64,000 bases of DNA from Paenibacillus sp. BIHB 4019 (GTDB lineage Bacteria; Bacillota; Bacilli; Paenibacillales; Paenibacillaceae): contig NZ_CP016808.1 of the NCBI RefSeq assembly GCF_002741035.1, positions 558,001 to 622,000 of the forward strand, given 5' to 3'. The notes beneath the pieces are model-generated. The model made no database searches, was not told the DNA's origin, and worked only from the letters and a program-made list of their open reading frames with translations. A program made the translations under genes and the position numbers. This document shows positions 51,331 to 60,822 of this stretch, piece after piece; positions within the stretch are counted from its first letter, which is position 1, and every line of letters starts with the position of its first letter.

Positions 51331-52481
51331 TTACTGGGTAAGATTCGCTTCAATAACCACTTCTACTTTAAGAATGCGGTCCTTGCTGACTGTATCTACA
51401 TATATTTATTTTCAGTGATTTTCTCCATTCCTTTACGCTCATCTCCATCAAATTCATCATGGATTTCTCCTACAATTTCTTCTAGAATGTCCTCTATGGT
51501 TACAAGGCCGGACGTTCCCCCATATTCGTCTATAAGAATAGCAAGATGAACCCGCTCCTGCTGCATACGTTTAAGCAATACTTTCAAAGGTGTTGCTTCG
51601 GAAACGGTCACTACAGGACGAAGAAGCTTTTTCACATCAAATTCATGGTCAATATCCTCATTTTGCAAAAATAATTGCTTCGTGTTAATCATCCCTACTA
51701 TTTGGTCTTTATGATCTGTCGCTACAGGAAAACGTGTATATTGCTCCTTCTGAAGGATTTCCATGTTCTCGGATATAGATAAATTCGTAAATAGGCAAAC
51801 CATATCCGTTCTTGGAACCATGACATCCTTTGCAACCATATCATCGAAAGCAAAAATACGATTCATATAACTATATTCTGTATTGTTAATTTTACCGCTT
51901 TGAAGGCTATCGTTTAATATGATTTGAATCTCTTCTTCCGAGTGCGCTTCTTCATGTTCTTTAACGGCTTTCAAGCCGAAAAAACGAACCAAAGCGTTTG
52001 CTGAACCATTCAAAAGCCAGATGAATGGGTACATGACCTTATGGAAAAAGATGATCGGTTTGGCTACCGCAAAACTAATGAATTCTGGTTTTTGAATAGC
52101 CCACGTTTTCGGAGCAAGCTCACCGACAACGACGTGAAGAAAAGTAACGAACGAGAAAGCAATTAGAAAGGATAAGATGTGGCTAATATCGGTATTCAAG
52201 TTCATGCTTTCAAATACAGGGAAAAGAATCTTCTCCACGGTTGGTTCCCCCAACCATCCGAGACCTAATGCAGTAATGGTTATACCCAATTGACATGCAG
52301 ACAAATACCCATCCAAATTTCGAGTTACATGTAGTACAGCACTAGCATTTTTCCGCCCCTCTAAGACCAGTTGGTCTACACGACTGGAGCGAAGTTTAAT
52401 GATGGCGAATTCAGTAGCTACAAAAAATGCGGTCAGTAAAATTAGCAAAGCAATCAAGAACAAACTTAAACCAGTACTCAT
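51331..52481 (-). CDS. CNNM (DUF21)-CBS protein, HlyC/CorC type, truncated by a 3' deletion
   Basis: Membrane protein: DUF21/CNNM domain about 1-190 with three or four helices (FLIALLILLTAFFVATEFAI, then ACQLGITITALGLGWLGEP) and a CBS pair about 205-325, ending in acidic GEIHDEFDGDERKG. The frame stops at 51396, so the usual C-terminal CorC/HlyC domain (about 80 residues) is missing. Just beyond the stop, in a different frame, about 20 codons (DTVSKDRILKVEVVIEANLT, 51331-51395) match the end of such a domain and stop with TAA, so the gene appears to have lost its middle piece in a frame-breaking deletion. The 361-aa product (ion transport or magnesium homeostasis) may still fold. More AT-rich than neighbours. 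Confidence 0.8.
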
Positions 52482-52977
52482 TTGAGTCTCATCACAATCC
52501 TTCTTTTTGTTTTGGGTTCATATGAACTATTATATTGAACTATTCATTAAACCTCAAAATGCTCCAAAGATCATGAATGGCTGCTTTTGATTAAATAAGG
52601 CCATTTTCGCAATAAAATAATCGCTTCTTCACGTTTCTCTATAGCTCATGTAGTATTGCTGGCCCTTACAGAATATGTGTCAATCTGAGGAACGCTTGTT
52701 CAAGCACATAAGTGGATTTAGCACTAGCAAGAGGAGTTTCATTTGATCCTACCTCCTGTTTGTTGTTAATTTCTTATCCATCCAAGGTTCAATGCATACA
52801 AAGAAGCCAAACAACGAATCCCTCCTGCACAAGCGTAAACGGCTGAAGCCGTCCTCTGGCGGCAAAGCTGCCGTTTCGCGTAGAAATATAGAGAAAGGAT
52901 CGAAAAATCACATCCTTTCTCTATATTTGAGAAATCGCCGTTTGGCTTACTGATTATAGAAGCTTGAAGATAGAAGC
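52482..52977. other. 496-bp gene-free region with repeat copy C
   Basis: No plausible gene. It holds repeat copy C (52837-52926) and the upstream region of the CNNM/CBS gene. Confidence 0.6.
52837..52926 (+). repeat. Structured intergenic repeat, copy C
   Basis: 90 bp. The 5' half AAACGGCTGAAGCCGTCC, TCTGGCGGCAAAG and GCCGTTTCGCG is close to copy B; AAACGGC and GCCGTTT form an outer stem. The 3' half is a perfect 15-bp hairpin, 52886-52900 with 52912-52926, with arms unlike copies A and B. It lies about 50 bp beyond the stop codon of the GH95 gene. Confidence 0.75.
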
Positions 52978-55242
52978 CTATGGATTTATTTTCTCATTCG
53001 GAGAGAAGGAATAGGTCTGTCCTGCTTCAGCCATAAATTCGACCCTCGCGAGACCCGGCCCGCTTATTCTGCATAGGCCCGCTGCTGCACACTCTATCCT
53101 AGCCTCTACTACCTTCATTTCCGACCACTGCATGCTTACAGTAAATCCTCCTCGCGCTCTAAGACCGCGGACAAATCCGCTATCCCAGGCTGCCGGCAGT
53201 GCTGGCAGGAGCAGGATTTCCTCCGTATGACTTTGCAAAAGCATCTCGGCGATACCTGCCGTTCCACCAAAGTTGCCGTCTATTTGAAACGGCGGATGAT
53301 TGTCGAACAAATTAGGCAGTGTCGAATGATTTAATAACGCTAACACATTGGAGAAGGCTTTCTCCCCATCCTGAAGACGCGCCCAGAAATTAATGATCCA
53401 GGCACGGCTCCATCCCGTATGCCCGCCGCCAGCGCTCAGCCTGCGCTCCAATGTTACACGTGATGCTGCTGCAAATTCTGGCGACTGCTTCTGGTTAAAC
53501 TCGTCGCCAGGATAGAGGGCAAACAGATGGGAAATGTGCCGGTGGCCCGGCTCCTGCTCCTCATAATCCTCCATCCATTCCTGAACCTGTCCATATTTGC
53601 CGATCTGTGGCTTCGGCAGCCGTTCCAGCGTCGCAGCAAGTTCTTCAGCGAACGGCTGATCGCGGTTCAAAATTTCACAGCTTGTTATGCAAGCGCCGAA
53701 CAACGCTCTAATGATTTGAAAATCCATAGAGGCACCTACACAGAGTACACCGCTCTCCCCTCCGGGAAGGGTATAGCGATTCTCGGGAGATACAGAAGGA
53801 CAGGTGACCAACCTTCCTTCTGTATCTTCTATTAAATAATCCAGTAAAAACTCTGCCGACTCCTTCATGGTCTCATAGGCCTGTTCCAGAAAGCTGCGGT
53901 CTTTTCCAAAACGATAATGCTCCCAAAGATGCAGGCAGAGCCATGCTGCGCCCATCGGCCAGAAGGAAGCTGGCAAATAAGTATCCTGCGGGGCGGTATC
54001 CGCCCAGATGTCTGTATTATGATGGGCTGTAAAGCCACGGCAGCCATACATGACTCTGGCTGTGCGGCGGCCAGGTTCTCTCATCCGCTCAATCAGTCCA
54101 AATAAAGGCTCGTGACACTCCGCTAAATTGCAATTTTCCGCCAGCCAGTAGTTCATCTGAGTGTTAATATTAATTGTAAATTTACTGTCCCATGGCGGCA
54201 AAAAGCTGTCATTCCAGATGCCCTGCAAATTGGCAGGCAAAGAACCCGGACGACTGGAGGAAATGAGCAGATAGCGCCCATACTGAAAGTACAGGGCGAC
54301 TAAACCATTATCCACCTTCCCTTCTTTGACCCTGTTTAGCCTTGCATCCGTTGGCAACTGCTCGATTACCTCATTAACTCCCGCGAGCCCCAACTCCACC
54401 CGATCATATAGTGCTCTATAATCCTGAGTATGCTTCACAAATAATTCATTATAGGACAGCTTCTCCAGTGTGCCCAAATGCAATTTGCAATGTGCCTCGG
54501 GGTCGCTGTAACGAAAGGTAGTGGCTGCCATAAGCAATAAAGTTACACTGTCCGCCTTCTCAATAAGGAGATGTTCACCAACAGTCCGGCAGCTTCCTCC
54601 TTCAAGGACAGCTTTAAGCACCACCCGGAACTGACTTCCCCCTTCACCTCCGCATTCGCCTCTCATAACCAGTCCGTCATGACCCCATTTTTCGGTCTTC
54701 TCCATATACTTCCACCGATTGCGGTTGAATCGGGCCTTCAGTGATATAGCTCCTGGCTTATCGGCAGTCAAACGCAGCACAATCGTCTGGTCGGGATGGC
54801 TGGCGAACAGCTCCCGGGAGCAGGTTACATCGCCTAAACGATAACTGACCCGGGCCACTCCGTCAGACAAATCCAGCTCTCGGCGGTAATCCACAGCATT
54901 CTGGTCATGCCCAGCCATAGTAAGAAGCAGGTCGCCGAGCGGCAAATAATGCCGCTGGGTTTCCGGCAAGCCCGGCATTGTCAGTGCTGCAAGCTCCTCG
55001 GCTTCCTTCAGCCGCCCTTGCATGAGCAGCTCACGCAGCTGCGGCAAATGAGGAAGCGCATCTTCATTATTTCTGTCTCGCGGTCCGCCGTACCACACCG
55101 TATCCTCATTTAGCTGAAGCTTTTCTTCATATATTCCACCGAAAATCATTGCACCCAACTGGCCATTGCCTACAGGCAGCGCCTCATTCCACTCTGAGGC
55201 CGGCTCTTTATACCACAATTTATTCCTCTGTTCGTTAATCAA
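52978..55242 (-). CDS. GH95 family alpha-L-fucosidase (or alpha-L-galactosidase)
   Basis: Glycoside hydrolase, about 754 aa, without signal peptide, so probably cytosolic. It begins with the GH95 beta-sandwich ([32 protein letters not shown]) and continues to the (alpha/alpha)6 barrel with [38 protein letters not shown] and [15 protein letters not shown]; these hold the Asn, Glu and Asp positions used by the studied enzyme AfcA, and all look intact. The start is TTG with GGAGG 7 nt upstream (55242). It hydrolyses terminal alpha-1,2 L-fucose or L-galactose, releasing sugar that could feed the dehydrogenases nearby. Choice between fucose and galactose cannot be made from sequence. Confidence 0.93.
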   Translation of the reverse strand: MINEQRNKLWYKEPASEWNEALPVGNGQLGAMIFGGIYEEKLQLNEDTVWYGGPRDRNNEDALPHLPQLRELLMQGRLKEAEELAALTMPGLPETQRHYLPLGDLLLTMAGHDQNAVDYRRELDLSDGVARVSYRLGDVTCSRELFASHPDQTIVLRLTADKPGAISLKARFNRNRWKYMEKTEKWGHDGLVMRGECGGEGGSQFRVVLKAVLEGGSCRTVGEHLLIEKADSVTLLLMAATTFRYSDPEAHCKLHLGTLEKLSYNELFVKHTQDYRALYDRVELGLAGVNEVIEQLPTDARLNRVKEGKVDNGLVALYFQYGRYLLISSSRPGSLPANLQGIWNDSFLPPWDSKFTININTQMNYWLAENCNLAECHEPLFGLIERMREPGRRTARVMYGCRGFTAHHNTDIWADTAPQDTYLPASFWPMGAAWLCLHLWEHYRFGKDRSFLEQAYETMKESAEFLLDYLIEDTEGRLVTCPSVSPENRYTLPGGESGVLCVGASMDFQIIRALFGACITSCEILNRDQPFAEELAATLERLPKPQIGKYGQVQEWMEDYEEQEPGHRHISHLFALYPGDEFNQKQSPEFAAASRVTLERRLSAGGGHTGWSRAWIINFWARLQDGEKAFSNVLALLNHSTLPNLFDNHPPFQIDGNFGGTAGIAEMLLQSHTEEILLLPALPAAWDSGFVRGLRARGGFTVSMQWSEMKVVEARIECAAAGLCRISGPGLARVEFMAEAGQTYSFSPNEKINP

Positions 55243-55245
55243 CAA

Positions 55246-55557
55246 GCTCCCTCCCTAGTAATAAAAATGAGCTATGGTCATGTATGTGAACATTATAAAG
55301 ATAAACCGTATAGAATAAAGCTTGTAATTAATCTCTATTAATAGGACTCTTTCATTCTAATTTAAACGTCTTAAACAAAGAATGTATAAAATTAACTTAT
55401 GCATGAACAATTCTATCCTCTTGAATGCTGTACTGAGCTTAAACACGAAAAACCCTGATCGATCAACGTTCTTGATCGTATCAGGGCATATTTAAGTCTC
55501 ATTAATAACGGTTATTCCCACAAGCATTGACTCTATTGCTTTATGAGCCGAATCGTT
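55246..55557. other. 312-bp intergenic region
   Basis: No gene; contains the CsbX-type terminator (55447-55486) and the upstream region of the GH95 gene. Confidence 0.6.
55447..55486 (-). terminator. Intrinsic terminator of the MFS permease gene
   Basis: Minus strand CCCTGAT-GATCAA and TTGATC-ATCAGGG, then TTTTTCG, about 70 nt after the stop codon. Confidence 0.85.
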
Positions 55558-56829
55558 TTAGACCGAAGCGGTCTGTTTAATATCCCCGTCATTAACGGTT
55601 TCGTTTGGCAGCTTGAGAAATGCCGTAATGACCGCTCCGACAAGGTACAAAATGACAAAGACGAATACAACGCCGTTTGTGCCAATAATCCGAATTAGAC
55701 TGCCGACTAAGGCTGGTGCCAAAAAAGAGGAAAGACCGGAGCCCAAATTTAGCGCTGACATCGCTGCGCCTTTATCCTTCGGAGCCAGCGAAGGGAGCAG
55801 CGCGGAAAGCGGCACATAACCAGCTAATGTCGCGCCGGACAAACAGACGGCAATCAGCATCATCGTGTAGTTGTGCCCAAAAACTTGCGGAGTATAATAA
55901 ACAATGAGTGTTGCTATGGCGCTCCCAACTCCGCCAAACCAGGCAATCGTCGTTCTCCAGCCGATTTTATCGCTTAAAAACCCGAACACTACGTTGAAAA
56001 TTATCGCAACCATAAACATGGCGCTGTACAGCTGGAGCCATTCACTCGTGGAGAAGCCATAATCGACGAGATAAGTTGGCAAAAATATTGCAAATCCAAA
56101 AACGGCAACAGGATTGATTATTTTTACAAGTACGCCCAAAGAAACCTTTGGCTTTCTGTATAAAATCGTTATCCCCTTTAACAGCTCCTCTTTCTTGTTG
56201 CCGCTGCTAACCTTTGAAAGATCAAACTTCGCACGATTCAATGCAATCGCCACAATACCACCAAGCGTAACAAAAAATAACGACAGCCACAGGGTTTGAA
56301 TATTTCCGATTACAGGAATCGTGTAACCCGCAATAAATGGACCGACGACATTCATGCCAAGCGACATGACAAAATAAAACCATCCCATTGCGCTTGCCAA
56401 TTTATTTTGCCCGGTGCTGTAGGTTACCCAAGTGAGAAAGCCGAAGGCAAATAAAGGATAGCCTAAACCGCGAACCAAATAAGTCAGCAGCATGACGTGA
56501 AAATTCAACGGGCCTATCCCTAACCCAATGAACAAAATCGTACCGATAATAAACATAATAAGCCCCACCAGCATCGTCTTCTTCGGCCCAATCGTTTGCA
56601 CAAAAACGCCCGACAGCCACGCAGCAATCGCAGTTGCAATGCCATATACAGAAAACATTAAAGAGCTGTTCTCGATCGTAACCCCTCTTTCGATTAAATA
56701 AGGGGAAAGCCAGCCTTGCTCCAAACCTTCACCAATCATAAAAATAATGATGCCGATAAAGCCCCAAATCAAATTAGATGGAATGCCGATTTTATCTAAA
56801 AAGGTATGTTTATCAGTTAGCTTTTCCAT
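55558..56829 (-). CDS. MFS polyol/sugar permease of the RbtT/DalT/CsbX type
   Basis: Twelve-helix major facilitator of 423 aa. The opening IGIPSNLIWGFIGIIIFMIG and the segment GEGLEQGWLSPYLIERG are typical of the ribitol/arabinitol/CsbX permeases. It lies just after two dehydrogenase genes on the same strand (about 130 bp) and is likely part of their pathway. ATG is preceded only by a weak GGGCGG, so translation may be modest. A near-cre sequence lies about 45 nt upstream. Substrate (polyol, sugar acid or similar) is not known. Confidence 0.88.
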   Translation of the reverse strand: MEKLTDKHTFLDKIGIPSNLIWGFIGIIIFMIGEGLEQGWLSPYLIERGVTIENSSLMFSVYGIATAIAAWLSGVFVQTIGPKKTMLVGLIMFIIGTILFIGLGIGPLNFHVMLLTYLVRGLGYPLFAFGFLTWVTYSTGQNKLASAMGWFYFVMSLGMNVVGPFIAGYTIPVIGNIQTLWLSLFFVTLGGIVAIALNRAKFDLSKVSSGNKKEELLKGITILYRKPKVSLGVLVKIINPVAVFGFAIFLPTYLVDYGFSTSEWLQLYSAMFMVAIIFNVVFGFLSDKIGWRTTIAWFGGVGSAIATLIVYYTPQVFGHNYTMMLIAVCLSGATLAGYVPLSALLPSLAPKDKGAAMSALNLGSGLSSFLAPALVGSLIRIIGTNGVVFVFVILYLVGAVITAFLKLPNETVNDGDIKQTASV

Positions 56830-56870
56830 GTCTGCACCGCCCGTAATAAAGTGGGTATACCCCCATAAAA

Positions 56871-56884
56871 TTAAGCGTTTTCAT
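56871..56884 (-). promoter_or_regulatory. Candidate cre site upstream of the CsbX-type permease
   Basis: Minus strand TGAAAACGCTTAAT, one mismatch to the cre consensus, about 45 nt upstream of the start codon. Confidence 0.4.
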
Positions 56885-56958
56885 TTATGGTAAATATTTA
56901 GGAAAGACGCTTAAACGCCCTTCCCGTACAACTTTCTTTTTCAACCGCAATAATCGTT

Positions 56959-58044
56959 TTAGCCGCGCTTTAAAGCGTCAATAATCATTTTAAAAAGAAC
57001 AAGATCGTCCTTATAATCCTCAGGCGTCGTTTTGATTGCTCCACCCGCTGTAATTGCCTCGTGCAAGGTTTCCAGTTCAATCGTGTACGGATTAATATAA
57101 GTTGGACGAATAATCGTCTCCCTGAACTCTCCGCCAATGGTTTCATTAATAATTAATTTTATTGGCAATCCTTTAATGTAAGGCGTATCATATTCAACGC
57201 GGACTGATTTGGTTTCGCCATAAACCTCCAAATGCGCATCAAATCTACCCTGCTGGTCGATGCCCGTTTCATAGCTCACATTAAAATGCTCGTAGGTGAA
57301 CAAAGCATTAAGAAAAATGCCATTTTTCCCTGCTGCTGCTCCGGCAACTCCGGTCGGCATTCCGAGCGCTTCTCTCATGACGGATAGATCATGGCTGCCA
57401 AGACCGCCAAGCAGCCTGTACATCCATGCGAGCGAAGCATCCACTTCCCCTAATGCTTCGGTCACAAGCGCTTGCCCACGCTCCTGCTTGTCCGTTATTG
57501 CAGCTTGCGGAACATCTGTAAAGCGCTTAGGATACGTGCCGGATTGGCTCACAAAAAAATCGTTAGGGCCGATAATATCTCTGACCCGTGCGTAAAGTAC
57601 CTTCTCCAGCCCGCCGATTTCCTTCACGGCAGCTTCCAAGGCTGGCGCATATCTTCGCATGTAACCTACCATTATTTTAATGTTATTTTTGTTTTTGGCC
57701 TCAATAATGGCATCCGCATCCTTTAACGTCAACGCCATCGGCTTTTCTATTAATACGTGCTTGCCTTCGTTCGCTGCATCAATCGCTACTTCAGCATGGT
57801 ATTCATCGCTATTGAGAACGAAAACTACATCAATATCCTTTTGCTTAACAAGCGCTTTCGCGTCTGTATACCAATTTGCAGAAGGGACTCTAAACTTCTC
57901 TCCGTTATAAGCCAATGATTCCTCGGACACGTCGCATAGCGCCGCGATGCGGAATTTATCAGACATTGCCTCAAGAAGCGGCAAATGCACCGTTTGGGCT
58001 ATTTCTCCTGTTCCAACAACACCAATGTTCAATATTTTAGTCAT
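56959..58044 (-). CDS. Gfo/Idh/MocA-family oxidoreductase (second)
   Basis: Dehydrogenase, 361 aa: Rossmann N-terminus IGVVGTGEIAQTVHLPLLEAM (GxGxxA), EKPMALTLKDADA loop with the conserved Lys, and an alpha/beta C-terminal domain. Frame opens at 58098 but ATG 58044 gives a standard Rossmann start with AGAGGGG about 10 nt before it. It follows the other dehydrogenase by about 70 nt and precedes a CsbX-type permease, so the three are likely one operon acting on the same sugar or polyol. The exact substrate is unknown. Confidence 0.9.
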   Translation of the reverse strand: MTKILNIGVVGTGEIAQTVHLPLLEAMSDKFRIAALCDVSEESLAYNGEKFRVPSANWYTDAKALVKQKDIDVVFVLNSDEYHAEVAIDAANEGKHVLIEKPMALTLKDADAIIEAKNKNNIKIMVGYMRRYAPALEAAVKEIGGLEKVLYARVRDIIGPNDFFVSQSGTYPKRFTDVPQAAITDKQERGQALVTEALGEVDASLAWMYRLLGGLGSHDLSVMREALGMPTGVAGAAAGKNGIFLNALFTYEHFNVSYETGIDQQGRFDAHLEVYGETKSVRVEYDTPYIKGLPIKLIINETIGGEFRETIIRPTYINPYTIELETLHEAITAGGAIKTTPEDYKDDLVLFKMIIDALKRG

Positions 58045-58113
58045 CTCATCTCTTCCCCTCTGAATGATGTTTTTCTTCCCTTGGACCCTTTCCGCCAAAC
58101 TTGTTGCCTTTTA

Positions 58114-59208
58114 TCAAGCTAACGTAACCGTTTGACCAGTAGCAGCGGATTCATAAATGGCTTCCAAAATACGAGTCACCTCATAAGCTTGCTCTGCAGT
58201 GACGACTGGCTCCTTTTCCTCCAAAATGGCTTCAATCCATTGTCCAATTTCACGATCCGCCTCTGTCTCCTCATTTGGCGAAATATAAGCAATACCCGCT
58301 GGGTTCTGCAGCTTGGTATCGACGAGATTCCCGTACAGCTCATGATTAAAAATAAGCTCATTAGCTTGTGTCACATGATTTTTACGCATTTCCGCCCCGC
58401 CTTTTGTACCCGAGAGCGTCGTCATCGCCTCGCGCTCATCCGTTGTATTCAATGCCCAGGCCGCCTCTAAATAAATGGAAGCGCCATTTTTCATTTTAAT
58501 GAAGGCAAATGCCGACTCTTCCACATTGAAGGTTTCAGGGTCCCAAGGGCCGAATAGATTTGCCTGATTTTGATATTTTAATTTGTTATGAATAACGCCA
58601 GTGACGGATGCTGCCTCATAGTTATCCATGCACCACAAGGTTAAATCCAGGGCATGGGTACCAATATCAATTAGCGGGCCTCCCCCCTGCAATTCCTTGT
58701 TCATGAACACTCCCCAGGTTGGCACCCCGCGACGGCGAACCGCATGGGCTTTCGCTACATAAATTTCGCCCAGATCTCCCCTGGTGCAAGCTTCCTTTAG
58801 GAGCAGCGAGTCTTTTCTAAAACGATTTTGATAAGCGATCGTCAATTTTTTCCCGGATTCCCGGCTAGCATCAAGCATTCTTTTAGCATCCGATGCGTTT
58901 ATCGCCATTGGCTTCTCGCACATGACATGCTTGCCTGCCTGAAGTGCAGCTATCGCTATTTCCGCATGAAGAGCATTCGGCGTGCAAATATGCACAACAT
59001 CTACATCGCTCTCCTTTATTAGCTTGGCATACTCGGCATACACCACGGCATCCTTATTGAACAAATCTGCAACCCTGCGGGCATTTTTCACCTTCCCGTC
59101 GCAGAAAGCAACCAGTTCAACCTTGTCGCTTAATTTGGCTAATGCAGGCAAGTGCTTCTGCACAGCGATTGCTCCGCATCCAATAATGCCAACTCGCAGC
59201 TTGCTCAT
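58114..59208 (-). CDS. Gfo/Idh/MocA-family oxidoreductase (third)
   Basis: Dehydrogenase, 364 aa: VGIIGCGAIAVQKHLPALAK (GxGxxA Rossmann), CEKPMAINASDAKRML loop with the Lys, GGGPLIDIGTHALDLTLWCMDNY in the catalytic domain and a C-terminal AYEVTRILEAIYESA helix. The frame has two ATG codons; GGAGG lies 7 nt before the second (59208) but only 1 nt before the first. First gene of a probable operon with the second dehydrogenase and MFS permease. A palindromic cre-like site lies about 95 nt upstream. Divergent AraC gene is the likely activator. Confidence 0.92.
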   Translation of the reverse strand: MSKLRVGIIGCGAIAVQKHLPALAKLSDKVELVAFCDGKVKNARRVADLFNKDAVVYAEYAKLIKESDVDVVHICTPNALHAEIAIAALQAGKHVMCEKPMAINASDAKRMLDASRESGKKLTIAYQNRFRKDSLLLKEACTRGDLGEIYVAKAHAVRRRGVPTWGVFMNKELQGGGPLIDIGTHALDLTLWCMDNYEAASVTGVIHNKLKYQNQANLFGPWDPETFNVEESAFAFIKMKNGASIYLEAAWALNTTDEREAMTTLSGTKGGAEMRKNHVTQANELIFNHELYGNLVDTKLQNPAGIAYISPNEETEADREIGQWIEAILEEKEPVVTAEQAYEVTRILEAIYESAATGQTVTLA

Positions 59209-59300
59209 CGACATTCCTCCAATCTCTTGTCTATTTATTTTGTTAAAGCGTGATTTCCAGAAAGCTGTTGACCAATTGGATAAGCTTATTCTATAGACAA

Positions 59301-59314
59301 TGTAAACGCTTATA
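59301..59314 (-). promoter_or_regulatory. Candidate cre site between dehydrogenase operon and AraC gene
   Basis: TGTAAACGCTTATA, nearly palindromic and one mismatch from the cre consensus, about 95 nt upstream of the dehydrogenase start in the divergent promoter region. Confidence 0.45.
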
Positions 59315-59429
59315 TATTAATATCTATATATTATTTTTGATTTTTGCATATGAAATTTACGCCAGATCGTTCATTCAGTAAGAAGAGGCAGTAGCGCATT
59401 TTAACTCGTCAGGATGGAGGAAACAAAAT

Positions 59430-60698
59430 ATGAGCAAAGTTAGAGCAGCGGATCATGAGCGAATCGCCTATATTTGCCGTTTAATTTATGATGCGTACAA
59501 AATGCCTGTATGCTATATAAAATCGGACGGAGTATTGGAGAGCGAGTTCCTGTCTTCCATTAAAAGCCATCCGCTCTTGAAGGATCGGACTGCCTTCTTA
59601 CAGAAGCTGTATCACGAGGGGAATGCTGCTCCTTTTCCTATTTTAGAAACGACAGCATTTTCAGAAAGATATATTGGCTTGCATGTCTTAGAAGAGGATG
59701 AACATCAGGGGACGATTATTATTGGGCCAGTCATTTCGCTCGCCCCTTCGGAAGCCACCATAGGATGCATGCTTCATGATTACCAGCTGCCCTCCAATTA
59801 TCAAGAAGAATTCCTTGATTATTACAAAAGCTTGCGGGTCGTCAATGATAAGCAGGTCATTAACCTTAGTTTATTGGCCTATTTCCTGCTCTATAATCGG
59901 CGTCTGGATCAGCAGTCCATTATTGATCGAAGCCATTCCAGCTTGCCTTACGATGCCGTAGAGGTAGAAAGCGAGGTCCACAACAGTCTGTTTAAAAAAC
60001 GAATGGAAAATACCTTCTATATGGATTATGTACAGGAATGTTATACGTGGGATTTGCTGCAGGCAGGAGACAAAAAAAAGCTCATCGAGCATCTGGATAA
60101 TTTTCCGATTGGCGGCAGCGGGATTTTATCTAAAAAAAGCTATAAGCGATCGCAAAAGAACCTTGCGATTGTTTGCATCGCTATTGCTGCCCGGCGGGCT
60201 ATTGAAAGCGGGCTGCATACGGAAATTGCTTATACGATGAGCGACTACTACATCCAGCAAGTTGAGGAAACGAACGATACTACGCAGCCATGGAAAATAA
60301 TGAAGGACTGTTGCATTGCCTTTTTTGATAAAATCAATTTGTACAAAACATCTAGCAACTCCAAGTCTGTGCAATTATGCAAGGAATACATTTTTAGCTA
60401 CATTTTCAAAGAGATCACCATTGCCGAGCTGGCTAATCAGCTCAATTTAAACCCCGTTTACCTCTCCCAACTATTTAAAAAAGAAACGGGAACGCCACTT
60501 GGGACATACATTCAGCAGCAAAAAATTGAAGAAGCCAAAAAAATGCTTCTCCATTCTCAGCATTCTATTTCCAGCATTAGCAGCTCCTTGAATTTTAATG
60601 ACCAAAGCTATTTTACTACGGTGTTCAAGAGACTAACTGGGCAGACACCTAGCCAATTCCGCAATCGTTCTAATCCGGCGAATAATCAGCTTGCTTAG
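59430..60698 (+). CDS. AraC-family regulator with large N-terminal domain
   Basis: Regulator, 422 aa. The first roughly 310 residues are not a cupin; they resemble the long sensor domains of YesS/RhaS-type Paenibacillus regulators, without membrane helices. The C-terminal 100 residues hold two helix-turn-helix motifs (IAELANQLNLNPVYLSQLF and ISSISSSLNFNDQSYFTTVF) and end GQTPSQFRNRS. GGAGG lies 8 nt before the ATG. Divergent from the dehydrogenase-permease operon, across 220 bp, and therefore the likely regulator of that operon. The inducing compound is not known. Confidence 0.9.
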   Translation: MSKVRAADHERIAYICRLIYDAYKMPVCYIKSDGVLESEFLSSIKSHPLLKDRTAFLQKLYHEGNAAPFPILETTAFSERYIGLHVLEEDEHQGTIIIGPVISLAPSEATIGCMLHDYQLPSNYQEEFLDYYKSLRVVNDKQVINLSLLAYFLLYNRRLDQQSIIDRSHSSLPYDAVEVESEVHNSLFKKRMENTFYMDYVQECYTWDLLQAGDKKKLIEHLDNFPIGGSGILSKKSYKRSQKNLAIVCIAIAARRAIESGLHTEIAYTMSDYYIQQVEETNDTTQPWKIMKDCCIAFFDKINLYKTSSNSKSVQLCKEYIFSYIFKEITIAELANQLNLNPVYLSQLFKKETGTPLGTYIQQQKIEEAKKMLLHSQHSISSISSSLNFNDQSYFTTVFKRLTGQTPSQFRNRSNPANNQLA

Positions 60699-60715
60699 CA
60701 CTGTGTGTGCTGGAA

Positions 60716-60774
60716 CTAAAAAATAGCCCCTTCGTATGGCGCTGAGCAGCTGCTCAATGGCATACGAAGGGGCT
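60716..60774 (-). terminator. Intrinsic terminator of the NatAB-type operon
   Basis: Minus strand AGCCCCTTCGTATG and CATACGAAGGGGCT (14 bp perfect) around an inner GAGCAGCTGCTC stem, followed by ATTTTTT. Confidence 0.85.
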
Positions 60775-60822
60775 GGCCTAACGTCATTTTTAGATAAAGT
60801 CTACAATCTTATAAACAATCGA

